Assembly (NCBI GenBank): GCA_949317995.1
Contig: OX439040.1
Span: 72,513,972-72,577,971, forward strand
DNA from: Acholoe squamosa
Taxonomy: Eukaryota; Annelida; Polychaeta; Phyllodocida; Polynoidae
Length of the DNA: 64,000 nt
Reading direction: 5' to 3'
Every line of letters starts with the position of its first letter. The first letter of the stretch is position 1. The position numbers were made by a program, and so were the translations under genes. Below the pieces are notes generated by a model, which searched no databases, was not told where the DNA came from, and was given only the letters and a program-made list of their open reading frames with translations. This document shows, one piece after another, positions 14,501 through 25,445 of this stretch.

Positions 14501-14870
14501 GTGTGCGAAAGCATTGTGCCAACAGCCCATTTGCTGTCATTTATGCAGGAATACATGTATTTAGGGCCTTAAGTTAAAACTATGAGTAAATGCCAGGTGG
14601 GGATATGGATACTTATACTAACAGTGATGGGATCTTTTAACCTTTTTCATTGTTACATTTTGTTGAGACAACAAGATTTATTTGCTGAGTAGAAAAGATT
14701 CAATTTTGGATGACCACGGGGTGGAAAATTACATTACGGTATCCCCTTTACTGACCACCGGTAGGTCGTTTAATTACAAATGCCAACAAAATTACAGTAC
14801 GTGTGCCTTTATGGATAGGTACAGCGCCACTAAGGGCAGTGGTGATAGAGTTAAGTGTAAAGCAATGGCT
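10570..14870. repeat. Diverged direct duplications (noncoding)
   Basis: Segment 12600-12850 reappears at 14630-14870 (shared AAAAGATTCAATTTTGGATG, TTTATGGATAGGTACAG). Segment 10570-10865 reappears at 14115-14390 (shared GCTGGTGGCATTGTTTT). 9410-9480 resembles 13125-13200. Identity looks roughly 70-80 percent. No coding sequence is recognised. This suggests an old local duplication or a long low-copy repeat. Confidence 0.6.
11462..11543. repeat. (CT)n-rich microsatellite
   Basis: CT dinucleotides with a few interruptions (CATT, TATA). Confidence 0.9.
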
Positions 14871-14949
14871 ATCTGAATGGCCATTCACTGAACAGAAATG
14901 TACAAGGCTTTAAAACCAACAAACCAAAACCAGAAAACCCTGACTCAAC

Positions 14950-15108
14950 ACACTCACCAGCACTTCATTGGAGCATCATACCAAACCTCCTGGGGTGCAT
15001 CAGCCCCAAGTGCTCAGCCTGGTGCATAAATGTGTAACTGGTGCTTCATGACAGCCAATGAGCCTGATATGCTGACGCATTAGTTCCCCTTGGCTAAAAG
15101 GGTAAAGT
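14950..15108. mobile_element. TTAA hairpin element, degenerate copy
   Basis: It contains CACCAGCACTTCATTGGAGC, a GGGGTGCATCAGCCCC segment and a right end with AAAAGGGTAAA. It lies about 100 bp upstream of the promoter at 15205. Confidence 0.55.
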
Positions 15109-15204
15109 AAAATATGTTATGTCAAGGTGAATATTGATGCCCCATTGACAATGCACTAGCCTTCCGTATTGAACCCCTGCATTAAATAACCAGCGCCAAA
15201 TCCG

Positions 15205-15264
15205 CACGATGACATCATAGGTCCATTGCGCATGCGCAGCCCTTTCGAAACGTGAACATCCAAG
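15205..15264 (+). promoter_or_regulatory. Housekeeping-type promoter: CRE-like, NRF-1 and YY1 sites
   Basis: A perfect NRF-1 palindrome, TGCGCATGCGCA, is at 15227-15238. A CRE-like TGACATCA is at 15210-15217. A YY1-type AACATCCAAGATGGCGGC spans the ATG at 15256-15273. In animals this arrangement marks a TATA-less housekeeping promoter transcribed in the direction of the AAGATGGCGGC motif, here plus. The GC-richness stands out from the AT-rich surroundings. Confidence 0.6.
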
Positions 15265-15296
15265 ATGGCGGCGGTCAGCATTTCACAATGCGACAG
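15265..15296 (+). CDS. Candidate first coding exon (MAAVSISQCD...)
   Basis: The ATG sits in the YY1-type context and opens MAAVSISQCD, ending with CAG before a donor GTGAAT in phase 2. Initiator, upstream NRF-1 site and donor together suggest the 5' end of a plus-strand housekeeping gene. I do not recognise the protein. The next exon is not established; a phase-compatible candidate lies at 30281-30486, but that link is speculative. Confidence 0.4.
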
Positions 15297-15569
15297 GTGA
15301 ATAATGGTTTAATTTCAATCTTATTGATGAAATATTGATTGATTTTCCACTCAAACACCTTGACATAAATGTAAAGATGAACTCTGATCAGTTTGAGCTT
15401 CCTGTTTCTTCACTGGTGCTTCCTGCCCGCTCTGCACTCGGCCTATCGGCCTCGTGCGGAACGGGCAAGAAGCACTCGTGAAATCATGATGCATCAAAAG
15501 AGTTTTTGGCTGGTTCCCTGTCAGTTTTACCTATACATGCATCGTGCTGATGAAAGGGCACAGTGACTG

Positions 15570-15821
15570 TTAACCATTTAACGGCAGCTAATGCATTAAT
15601 GCATCAAGCCCATTGGTCGTCATGATGCATCAATGAAGTGCTGGCTAGACTGCTCAGTGGAGCATCATACCGACCCTCCAGGATTATATGTATCAACCCT
15701 GTAGGGTCGGCATGATGCTCCAATGAAGTGCTGGCGAGCAGTCTCACCAGCATTTCATTGGTGCATCATGACGGCCAATGGGTTTGATGCACTCCTGCAT
15801 CAGCGGCCTTTAAAGGGTTAA
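15570..15821. mobile_element. TTAA hairpin element, complete copy with module order 1-2-1
   Basis: TTAA flanks both ends. The termini are CCATTTAACGGC and its mirror GGCCTTTAAAGG. The body holds a degenerate module 1 (CAATGAAGTGCTGG), module 2 (CCGACCCTCCAGG ... GTAGGGTCGG) and a second module 1 (CAATGAAGTGCTGGCGAG/CTCACCAGCATTTCATTG). It is non-autonomous. TTAA targets and CCC-type termini suggest piggyBac-like mobilisation, by inference. Confidence 0.8.
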
Positions 15822-16011
15822 TCTTCAGCATCAGAGGTTGCATTGCAGAAGTATATAGAACCTGAGGAAGTGTAGTGGACAAAGGAAGAAGGATGGTAAA
15901 CACGACTAAAAGGATTATCAATCCATTTCTGTTCTAATCCTTTCTGTAGTCATGGAAATGTCATGAACCATCAATAGGGAGGCGGACTGGGATGGCAGAG
16001 TGGGTAGTACG

Positions 16012-16360
16012 GAGCCCCTAAAAGGACATCCGTTTTCTACACTTTTTTTCTAGAGTTTTATTTTCGTTTCCGCAAGTTCTATTTTCGTTTCCACAAGTTA
16101 AATATTCATTTCTGAAACTTTTTATTTTTCGTTTTCGCAACTTTTATTTCGTTTATGCAATGTTTATTTTCGTTTCCACAAGTTATCATTTGAGTCTGGG
16201 CAACTGCTGTAAAGATAGACCCCCTAGACTCAAAATTAAAGTTGCGGAAATGAAAATGAAAGTTGCGGAAACGAAAATAAAAGTTGCGGAAACGAAAATA
16301 AAAGTTGCGAAAACGAAAATGAAAAAAAAGTGTAGAAAACAGATGTCCTCTCCAGGGCTC
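16012..16360. mobile_element. Mutator-like foldback MITE with 9 bp target duplication
   Basis: Direct GGTAGTACG copies at 16003-16011 and 16361-16369 flank a 349 bp element. The inverted ends are GAGCCCCTAAAAGGACATC and GAGCCCTGGAGAGGACATC. Each arm is made of about four or five copies of a 19-21 bp unit, GTTGCGGAAACGAAAATAAA, and a short unique loop lies between. A 9 bp duplication is typical of MuDR/Mutator. Confidence 0.85.
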
Positions 16361-17458
16361 GGTAGTACGGGGATATGTGTAGTAGGACCACAAAGGGACT
16401 TCCCCGGGGGAGATTTCAACCTTGATTTATCATTGTATTGGACGTAACACATTTTGCATAAAAACATATTGATCTAGAATGTATGCTTAGTAGTTAAGGG
16501 CTTAACTGGGCTTCAAAATCGTGAAATTTTAGGTCATTTTACTGCACATACCCTCTTATTAGGGTATGTGCAGTTATAACGTTGAATATGGTATCTTGAA
16601 TTATACAGCTGCAGTAAACATCAACCCAGCGTAACACTGGGGATGAGGTCCACTACTTTCTTTAGTCTTTCTTTTCTTGTATGCTATATTCTTATGTACC
16701 GTGATTATTTGCTTATACTGTGCACTCAGTTTAGACCAATGGGTTGTTATAGTCACTATCCTACCATAGGGATATTTGCTCGTGTGGTATGTGTGCCTAT
16801 ACTGATATGTATTGGTTATTCTACAAATGTATAAACATTTTGTTAAACACCACGTATTTCTATGTTTATGTCATATCATGAACAAGCTGAGTATATATGA
16901 TCATGGACAAAGTTACACTTGATGATGCCTGTGACGGTTGCGTAACGAGACAATAAAGAATTCAAACTTTAAAAAGATGTCTGCGCGTCCTGGAGAACAT
17001 TTCAGACAATATCATCCCAGTCCATTTATTTGGAGTTATTTTCTCTAGGAGCTGTTTACCTGTTATACATTCCTTTCCTCCCCATGAGGTTTTGCTATTT
17101 CTCCCAGAATCCTACCCCCTGTTTACACGGACGCTGAGAGGATTGTGCATTAACATGACTTATAGAATGAGGAATGTGTTCAGGCTGCACATGATGAATA
17201 GCTCTGTTCCACAACCTAACTACCCTCTATGTCTTGTATTGATTTTCCTAATGCTGGCCTTTTATGCTATTTACATTGTGCTGGTATATAGCCATCTATA
17301 TCAATCAATGAGGCTTCTGTTAAATGAGCAATATTTACACCATATTGGCACCATGTGGAAGCCTTGAAAGGCCACATTCCGCCTCTACTCCAGGTTTTTG
17401 TTCCTTTTTTCATGTACTAAAATAGTGCTTGTGAATGTATTTTCCACTATGGCATCTT

Positions 17459-17550
17459 TTGGTGCATCATTCTGACCCTTCAGGAGTGTATCAATCCCAG
17501 AATTTTGGTATGATGCATGAACATAGCCCTGGCGAGTTACATGCGACTGC
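17459..17550. mobile_element. TTAA hairpin element fragment
   Basis: Module 2 (TCTGACCCTTCAGGAGTG) and the first half of module 3 (GCATGAACATAGCCCTGG) are visible. Confidence 0.6.
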
Positions 17551-17666
17551 TACAATTAAAGAGAATTACAACCAGTAGGGCACAATATGTACAATATAGC
17601 TATTAACGTGATAACCCCCTATAATTGCTGCCTTACAATCAAAGCTCCATATTCCCAATGATTGTA

Positions 17667-19918
17667 CAGTATAGGATAGGTCAGTCCATACAGTCCTATA
17701 GTGAAGGCCAACCCCCCTCTACCCCCCCATGAAACTAGGTGACCTTGTGTGTTCAGTATTGGGCCCTATATAGGATAAGGGGGTTTATGGAGCTATCATG
17801 TATCTTCCTGAAAGGGATACCAAATGAAATGAAGAGACCATCTAAGCCAAAAAATCCTGCTGAATCCAAAAATGTTGGTCTTTCTTATCAAAATTTGACC
17901 AAAAGTACCCGAAAATGATGTTTGGTGAGGGAAATACTTTTAAAAATGTACAAAAATGATATTGAAAATGATTGCAAATCTTTAAATATAGAACACATAA
18001 ATCAGAGTTAATACCTCAATCCACATACCCAAATGTCTGCCTATCTCTCAGTCAGGCAAGTTCTGGGCTTGTGCATTACTCTGCCTATCCCACATACAGC
18101 ATATCAATTGTGTACCTATCACTCATCCTGCCTATCTCTTCAATCTGAAACATTGACAGTTCAATCTGGTTATCTCTTAAAAGGTCTAACTTATAATGCT
18201 TACCCCTCACCTTACCTTATCTCATTTGTTCCTTCTTTCCTTTAGTCTACCTATCCTCAATCTGCCTCTCATTCATTTTACCTATCCCTCATGGTGACTA
18301 TCCCTCAGACCATCATGTTTAATCTGCGCTGTTTGTCTGCTATATAAGCCTTTATTGTTCAACGGTACATTCCTTACCATGTCTACTATTTCAATTTTAC
18401 CTATCCCTGATAATGCCTATCATGTAGCCTACCTATCCCTCATTGTGCCTATCCCCCAACTCTGCACATCCCTCATATTTGACTTGCATATCTGTCCCTA
18501 TGATGCATGTTTTTTTTTGGTTTTTTTTACGTTTGCTCATCCTACAAGGTACTCTGTGCCTATTCCTTAAATTGCTAATTGCTCATACTGCCTATCCCTA
18601 TTGCTACCCATCCTTACCTATCCCCCATGCACTCTATACAGCTCTCTTACTCATCTCACCTCTCTTACCTACCTATGTCACAACCAACCTTCATTATGAT
18701 GACCATTTCTTAGTCACCCTAACATACTGGTTACAGTCCACCTTATTCATACATCTACCTATCATTCATGCTGCATATCTTTCAGTTTACCTATATAATG
18801 ATATGAATGGAGGATAGGCATAATGGGGGATAGGTATATTTCACAAGGCATAGACCTGGAGACAGGTGGAAGAAATTGAACACAAGCTGAGATATGTATA
18901 GAGAGAGCGAGTTAGATTGACTGAGCTGACATGGTAAGAAAACCATATGGACAGCATGAGGGATAGGTATTCAAAAGGATTGGTAGCAAGGGGGATAGGT
19001 AGCATGTGCAATATCTAGTTTGAGGGATAGGCACAGGGAGTACCTTGTAAGATGAGCAAATGTAAAACAAGAAAACATGGGTGGTAGCGACAGATGGGCA
19101 AGTCAAATATGAGGGATATGCAGAGTTGGGGGATAGGTATAATGAAGGATAGGTAGGCTTTATGATAGGCATTGTTAAGGATAGGTAGGATCAAAATGAT
19201 AGACATGATAAGCAATGTAACTGTTAACCATTAGGGCCTAAATAAACAGATGAACAATACAGTTTAAACATGGTGGTCTTAGGGATAGTCACATGAGGGA
19301 TAGGTAAAATGAATGATAGGAAGACTGAGGATAGGTATACTATGGGAAACTTGGACCAGAGAAGATTAGCTAAAGTAAGGAGTAAGCTTTAGTATCTAGG
19401 TCTTTTGGGAATTAGCCTTACTTCAAGATGCTTAGGATTTAAGAGATAGGCAGTATGAGTGATAGGTAGACTAAGGGATAGGCAGTATGTGAAATAGGCA
19501 GAGTAATACACAGTTAGAATACTTGTCAAATTGGGAGATAGGCAGACATTTGGAAATGTGCATTGAGGTACTAACTCTGGTTTACGTTTGTCTATAAGGA
19601 CTTCTCATTATTTTGAATATTATTTTTGTACATCTTTAAAATATTTTCTTCATCAAACCTCATTTTCGGGTACTTTTAGTCAATTTCTGAGAATCATGAT
19701 AAAAAATTTGGATTCATCAGGATTTTCTGGTCCAGGTGGTTTCTTCTTCCCCTTTAGTATCACCCTGATAAAGGAATACCACAGCTCCATAAACCACCTA
19801 ATCCTCTACAGAAATCAACAATGAAAACCCAGGGGCACCTAGTTTCATGGGGGGGTAGAGGGGGGTGGCCTGTCACACTCTACCCATAGACTATGCTCTC
19901 AGTGACCTCTCCTATAGT
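17667..19918. mobile_element. 2.25 kb foldback element of CCTATCCCTCA-type repeats
   Basis: The two halves are inverted copies around a centre near 18800. The ends match as TATAGGA(T/G)AGGTCA, then CCCCCCTCTACCCCCCCATG and AAACTAGGTG. Another 250-300 bp of each arm aligns imperfectly, and TA flanks are possible. The interior of each arm is an irregular series of CTATCCCTCA units (plus sense on the left, TGAGGGATAG on the right). Open frames in it are repeat artefacts. The build resembles FB-type foldback transposons. Confidence 0.78.
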
Positions 19919-19949
19919 ATAAGCTTCTTGATATTCCTTTGTTATCCTG

Positions 19950-20110
19950 GTGCCTTAATGCAGTGCCAATGAAGTACCAAGCAAAAACTAGTGCATCACC
20001 AAATCTTTCAAGAGCTTTGGCATGATGCATGAATGCAGCACTGGTAAATTACTCACCATATCTGCATTCGTGCATCATGGTGACAGAGGGCACATTAGAA
20101 TACTATGTGA
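19950..20110. mobile_element. TTAA hairpin element, eroded copy
   Basis: GCATGATGCATGAATGCAGC, then a CACTGGTAAATTACTCACC loop and TGCATTCGTGCATCATG, show module 3 flanked by fragments. Confidence 0.55.
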
Positions 20111-21519
20111 CCCTTACACAGTGGTAATGGAATAATTGCCATTCATTAGTCCCTACTTCTAAGTGTCGTATGGCCTAATGCTGTAATAGTCTTCTGTTTC
20201 TATGAGCATTATTTTTTTCTATTCCTTTTTGCCCATTAAAGTTACCATTTAATTTATAACGGTCGTGATTTACATTTTACGTGTTTCATGCGCAAGCATA
20301 ATGAAGAGTGTTACTGCTGCAAGATTATTTTCACACTAATACTGGTAATGGGCGAACATATGCAGAGTTTGGATTTTAGAGCTATTGTAATGAAATATTT
20401 ACTAAATAGACTCTAAACATCTGAAAAGTATATTTCTCAAAGAAAATGGTTTCTTTAATACATTTAATTATCTCTAACATGCAGGCCTTTGAAATATTTT
20501 CTTCTTTATTCAAAATGTCGTTCATTGTGTTTTGTAACCAAACTCTTACAGTCTCTGTTGTGATTACTTCAGGTCGATAGCTATAAATCTTGTAGTCATG
20601 CAGTGATTCAGCTGAGGGATTTATACATTTGATGCAGATTATCGATCAAAAGATGTAATGTATCTAAAGGGATGGTTCCATTGCAATAGTCGGGTCCGCT
20701 TATGCTAATCCAACAATTCCTTTCCATACATTTGCTGTAAAGAAACATGTGCTTATGCATGGGTAAAAAGTGACGCTTTGGTTTTAAGGAGTGACGCTCG
20801 TGACCCAGTGTTTTAAAAAGTGAAGGACGGCGACACTATCAAAAGTTCCCAGTACATTGGCATATACATAAAAAGTGACAGAGTGACGTAAATGCAATCC
20901 TTCCTAAAAAGTGATGGTGTGAAGTCCTAAAAATTTTGTGCACCCATGTATAGGAACAAACATGTCTGATTAGCAGAACAATGGACCCGACCAACACAGT
21001 TGAGCTATCCCTAAAGTCAGTATTCTACTGCGAATCTTAGCTAATGAGATTATCTTTTTTATATTGCAAAGGTATAGGAAAATTGATTAGCGAAAACCAC
21101 CCGACCAACCTTCATTTAAACCATGATCAGTTAAAGCACCCCAAATGCATGGTCATAATTTAAAGTATCAACGTTATCATATTCTTGTGTCGTTTTGAAA
21201 TAGTTTTGAACATTACTGACTATGAAAATATGAAATACATACTAAAGTTTACTCGGATAAGGTCTGACTAAAGGGTTATCTCAATGAGACCAAATTCTCG
21301 TGAACCTTTGTCTATATTATGTACACCCTGGTTGCATACCACTGACAATGGTCACAACCCCATTACATAACATTGTATAATACACTGGGGCTGTGTTCTA
21401 TGACACTGTAGGGAGTAAATGGTGTGAGAAGATGGCATAATAAAGGCATGTATAAATACATAATCTAATCAATACTACAGCAATGGGTCAATTTATACCA
21501 GCTCACGGCGAATCGGAAC
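20111..21519. other. AT-rich noncoding stretch
   Basis: No gene is seen. 20745-20960 carries a repeat with AAAAGTGACG units and a CATGGGTAAAAAGTGAC edge. It is related to 55525-55640 and 61785-61940. Confidence 0.5.
20745..20960. repeat. AAAAAGTGACG repeat family, copy 1
   Basis: Five or more AAAAGTGA(C/A)G-like units lie between CATGGGTAAAAAGTGAC and GTGCACCCATGTATAGG. Relatives at 55525-55640 and 61785-61940 share ACCCATGTATAGGCAC and CCCCTGCGTCAT, which suggests a low-copy foldback family. Confidence 0.55.
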
Positions 21520-21859
21520 TTGATGTCTCCGTATGATAACGTGATATGGGCCCTAGCAGAAGGTCTGCAATGTGCAGATAGTAGGAAATATGATATCCAT
21601 GCTTTGTATAAAATACCCAGGAAAATTCATCATAATATCATAATGAGTTATTGCTGTAATGACTCATTAGAGCTACTCATAACTACAGGAGAGGAACCTG
21701 CAGTTCAGGCTGCACCCAGAAGAGGGGGGCTGGTATGGAGGCCAGGTGATGTAATTCCTCAGCATTTCTATAATCCACCTGCTGTTATGTGACTGAAACG
21801 GGGGAACAGGGAATGAACAGACACAGCCTAACACTTAGACTGACAATATGGTATACTAC

Positions 21860-22025
21860 TAACATAATTGTAGACTTGCCTGTTTGCCTGTTTCGGACTG
21901 GCAAGCCAGTATACTACTCACATAAATGTAGACTTGCCTGTCACTGAGTCACAATTCAGTACACTACTTACAACAGCAATATGTAGATTTTGCCTTTTGA
22001 TGACTTACACTGTGATATATACTAC
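21860..22025 (-). repeat. 56 bp satellite, short array (about 3 units)
   Basis: Three diverged units containing TATACTACT, ATGTAGA(C/T)T and CACTGAGTCACAATTC. They have the same orientation as the large array at 35835-37335. Confidence 0.75.
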
Positions 22026-22299
22026 TTGCGTGGATACAAAAGAAGCAGTATCGATTATTTAGAATTAAAAGATCCCAGACAGCATAACACACATAGCAAG
22101 AAGCTGGTATTCATCCAACGAGTGGATTCCTGGTGGTAATCAATACTATTGAACAGCGGCTCTAATGGCTGTTCTACTAACACTAACAGGAGTTACCTCA
22201 CAGACTGATATCGATCCATAAGCCCAGAGCCTACTTGTTGCTTTTGGCCAAATAATGTCAGACAATGGGGCCTAAAAAGTGAACGCTATCTACCTACAC

Positions 22300-22400
22300 T
22301 AAAAATAATTGTTGAATCTACCAAGGATTCCCTTAAAACTGAACTGTGAACCACTGTAATTGTATTTCAGCAAAGCAGTTTAGTTTCCACAATGATGGCA
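22300..22400 (+). mobile_element. CACTGTAAAAAATAAC-family fragment
   Basis: CACTAAAAATAATTGTTGAA followed by TTAAAACTGAACTGTGAACC matches the left part of the 26587 copy. Confidence 0.6.
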
Positions 22401-22404
22401 GTAT

Positions 22405-22505
22405 GGCCCTGGCGAGTTACTCACCAGGGCTGCATTCATGTATCATGAAGACCAATGGGTATGATGCATCAATGCATCAGATGCCTTAAAGGGTGAAAGG
22501 GTTAA
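22405..22505. mobile_element. TTAA hairpin element, module 3 plus right end
   Basis: GCCCTGGCGAGTTACTCACCAGGGC forms the module 3 stem, split here by its loop. The copy ends in CCTTAAAGGGTGAAAGGGTTAA-like sequence with TTAA. Confidence 0.65.
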
Positions 22506-23366
22506 AAGGTGTGATTTAAGTTCTTCATTGTGACAAATCGCGGTACAAGGTATCTGAGTGAGATATGAGATTATTTCTTGCAAGAAGATATTCCATGGAA
22601 TAAGCCCTGCAGACCTTGCGTGTCAGAAAGTGTTCTTTACTAGAAAACATCTTCCATTTTAAAGTGAAATTGGTTGTAAGATGAGAGTAAATAAATTAAT
22701 TCCTCCAACTTCTCAAAATATGCCCCCTAGGTTATGGGGCATGCTTTTATACATTTAATTAGGAATTAGAACAAAATTCTACATTTGCACGTCCAATTTG
22801 AAAGTTTCCCCTCTTTCTCCTGAGGGAACTTGTGCAAAAATAAAGAGCAATTAAAGCCAAAACGATTCATGTCTGATGAGTTGCCTTGAGAAATGCTCAT
22901 TCTTGTATGTTTCAAACAATGTGTCCGTTTGCGCAGGTAAAGATTTTATAATGTGTTATTGCCAAGTCTTCGCAATGTTTTTAATAAGAAAATACACGGT
23001 GCGGTGTACTTATTTATTTATAGTTCCCAACAAGCTGCACCTGCAGGGCGATTCATAACAACTGACGACCCATCTATAATCAAACGATGAATTTAGAAAC
23101 GATCATTCTAGAAAGATATTTCTGGATGTTTTTGCAGAAAATTCACATGATTGTTAACCTTTCAAACCCTAAAGGGTATACTACTGATTAAAGTAAAGAT
23201 TATTGTAGATGAAATAGCATGTTCAAGAGGCTATTATTCTATTATTTCCATAAAGTATCGGTGAATTTCATAATTCTCTGGTCGTCTTCCCAATTTGATA
23301 TCATCAGTTTTTATGAATTGCTCTCCAGGGGGCTTAAAAATTCAAATTTAGCAATATGCTAAAGTG

Positions 23367-23480
23367 TCAAATCTCCACGTAATATAAGCCACACCCTGAG
23401 TTCAGGGCAATGCTATAAGCCACAGCATGCCTCTGAAATTGTTCATAAGCCGTGACTTATACGTGTGGTTTAACAGTAGG
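23367..23480. mobile_element. TATAAGCC-type element fragment
   Basis: CACGTAATATAAGCCACACC and ATAAGCCGTGACTTATACGT form inverted-like ends. It is related to sequences at 34680-34860 and, more distantly, to 36929-37174. Confidence 0.5.
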
Positions 23481-23616
23481 TTTGAGTGGCGGGAAGTGTT
23501 TAGCCGGGCTCTAGGTACACATGATATGTGCAATTACAGGAAATCATGGACAATCTACAAACTCGTAAAGTCTCCGCACACCACTCAAGGCACCTAGGTC
23601 TACATCCAATACCACG

Positions 23617-23870
23617 CTTAGCCCTTTAAGGGCCCTTCTGCATCTTTCCCATTGTTAGCCATAATTAATGCATGAATGTAGCCCCAATGAGTTACTCGCC
23701 AGGGCTGCATTCATGCATCATGCTGACCCAACATGGTTGATACCCCTAGGAAGGGTCAACATAAAGCTCCAAAGAAGTGCTGGCGAGCAGTCTCGCCAGC
23801 ACTTCATTGGTGCACTATGACTATCAATGGGCATGATGCACGCCTGCGTCAGCGGCCATTAAAGCGTTAA
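23617..23870. mobile_element. TTAA hairpin element, near-complete, module order 3-2-1
   Basis: The left end is TTAGCCCTTTAAGGGCC and the right end is GGCCATTAAAGCGTTAA. The modules are 3 (GCATGAATGTAGCCCC ... CAGGGCTGCATTCATGC), 2 (GCTGACCC ... GGGTCAAC) and 1 (GAAGTGCTGGCGAGCAGTC, then its mirror). Because each module is self-complementary, this is the opposite orientation of a 1-2-3 copy. Confidence 0.8.
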
Positions 23871-24762
23871 TGTGTGAGTAAACTGTAACCCGTTGGTTGC
23901 ACACAGAGGTGTTCAGGTAACCCGTGGAAACCACCGGAAATACAGGCGATGCTGGTTGATTGGGCCAAATGAAACGCCACACTTTCCATTTCTCTATCGC
24001 TCCATATCCTGAGCTATGTTTTACCATTGAGTGATGATCTCAGTCTCAATTTGCTTGAGGCGATACTCAGTCTACCTGTATCCCCGCATGGCAAAACACC
24101 GGGTAAGGCCCATCTTAAAACACTGGTTGAGAAGGGGTGAACCAAAGTCCGCTTTCATTCTATACAAGCTTGAAAATCTGAACATTAAAGTCGGAGCTGC
24201 ACAAGGCTTGAAAGGAATGACCTCGGAGCTGCTACAAGTACTGGCATTAATAAGTTATAAGTAGGCGACATGTGCAATTCAGGCGTATATATTAGTCTTG
24301 CTCAACTCCATAGATTTTAATATGAGAGAACTGAAATAAAGTGGGAAATTAAAAACATTTCTAGTGAATCTACGTATACATCTATACACTTTATTAGTGT
24401 GACAAACACGCACATGGAAAGTTATTTATATAGTAGAGAACAAGTTATGCCGTACAATACAGGATCTATTTTACATCTCATCTTTCGTTCATATAAATCA
24501 TAAATGACATTGCTGACATAGGTATCTGCATATAGATAAGCAGATAAAATGTAAGGCTCCGACCAAACTGGGGGCACCTCTGCAACTCCTACTAAAATGG
24601 TACGTGGTGTAATCTATGCTCTACATCAGCTATGTGATTATTTCTATGAATTTGAATGTAAAATTTATACATTTTGTGATGGTACCTTATAGCTTTATGG
24701 TCATAGCATAGAAATCTAGGAATTTGAATTTCTCTAGTCAGGGTGTGCAATTAAAAGTCAAA

Positions 24763-25445
24763 GCCTAATGGTCCAATTTAGGCACCTGGTTGCCTAAATT
24801 GGACCAGTTGGTGTCCTAATTTGGACCAATATGCACTATTGTTCTGTATTTCCTTATACTTTCATTATATTGAAAAATATATAAAACTAAGGAACTTTTA
24901 ATATATGATATCAGATGTCCTCTTAGTGTTTCTATCAATATCCTGTGAATTTGCTCTGTATTGGAGTAAGAAAAATGTTACACATTGATCCAATTTAGAA
25001 AACTAGGCATAGGCCCCACTGGGTGGTCCAATTTAGGCAACTAAATTGGATCCAATATCACAACTATGGTCCAATTTAGGCAACTCAAGCTGGTCCAATT
25101 TAGGCAACTTTTCATCTTTCTCATTGATAATTTGTTTTCTAAAACATGACAATGGTTTTTAACAAATTTCATTTTAGTCTAAAAGTATAATTTTGAACAA
25201 AAAAATGTTGCCTAGCAACCAGGAGGGCTTAAGTAAGTAGTGAAGCAAATAAGATCAAGAGGTCCAAAAACCATTTTCCACGAAAAATGTGTATAAAATT
25301 TCAGAAAAATTACATTTTTGGAAGTTATTAGGAACTTTAGTGATATTGACTAAAAAATGGCAGCATTGGAACCTAGTTCCTTTTACTGCCACTAGGGGAA
25401 ACAAGGGTGGTCCAATTTAGGAGCCTGTCCAAATTAGGCAACCTT
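24763..25445. repeat. GGTCCAATTTAGGCAAC repeat element
   Basis: Seven or more copies of GGTCCAATTTAGGCAACT or its inverse occur at both ends and in the middle (24770-24830, 25022-25110, 25408-25445), with unique AT-rich DNA between them. It is probably a foldback-type element. No coding sequence is recognised. Confidence 0.6.

Noticed and set aside
16106-16467. Overlapping frames with FRFRNFYF and KVAETKIK repeats
   Set aside because: They translate the tandem units of the Mutator-like foldback.
18033-19215. Open frames rich in Pro/Tyr/Leu on both strands
   Set aside because: They are by-products of the CCTATCCCTCA repeats in the foldback element. The frames are not shared between arms.
24031-24264. 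77-codon plus-strand frame (RPILKHWLRRGEPKSAFILY)
   Set aside because: Codon use looks tolerable, but no family, promoter or splice context supports it and it begins beside a TTAA element.
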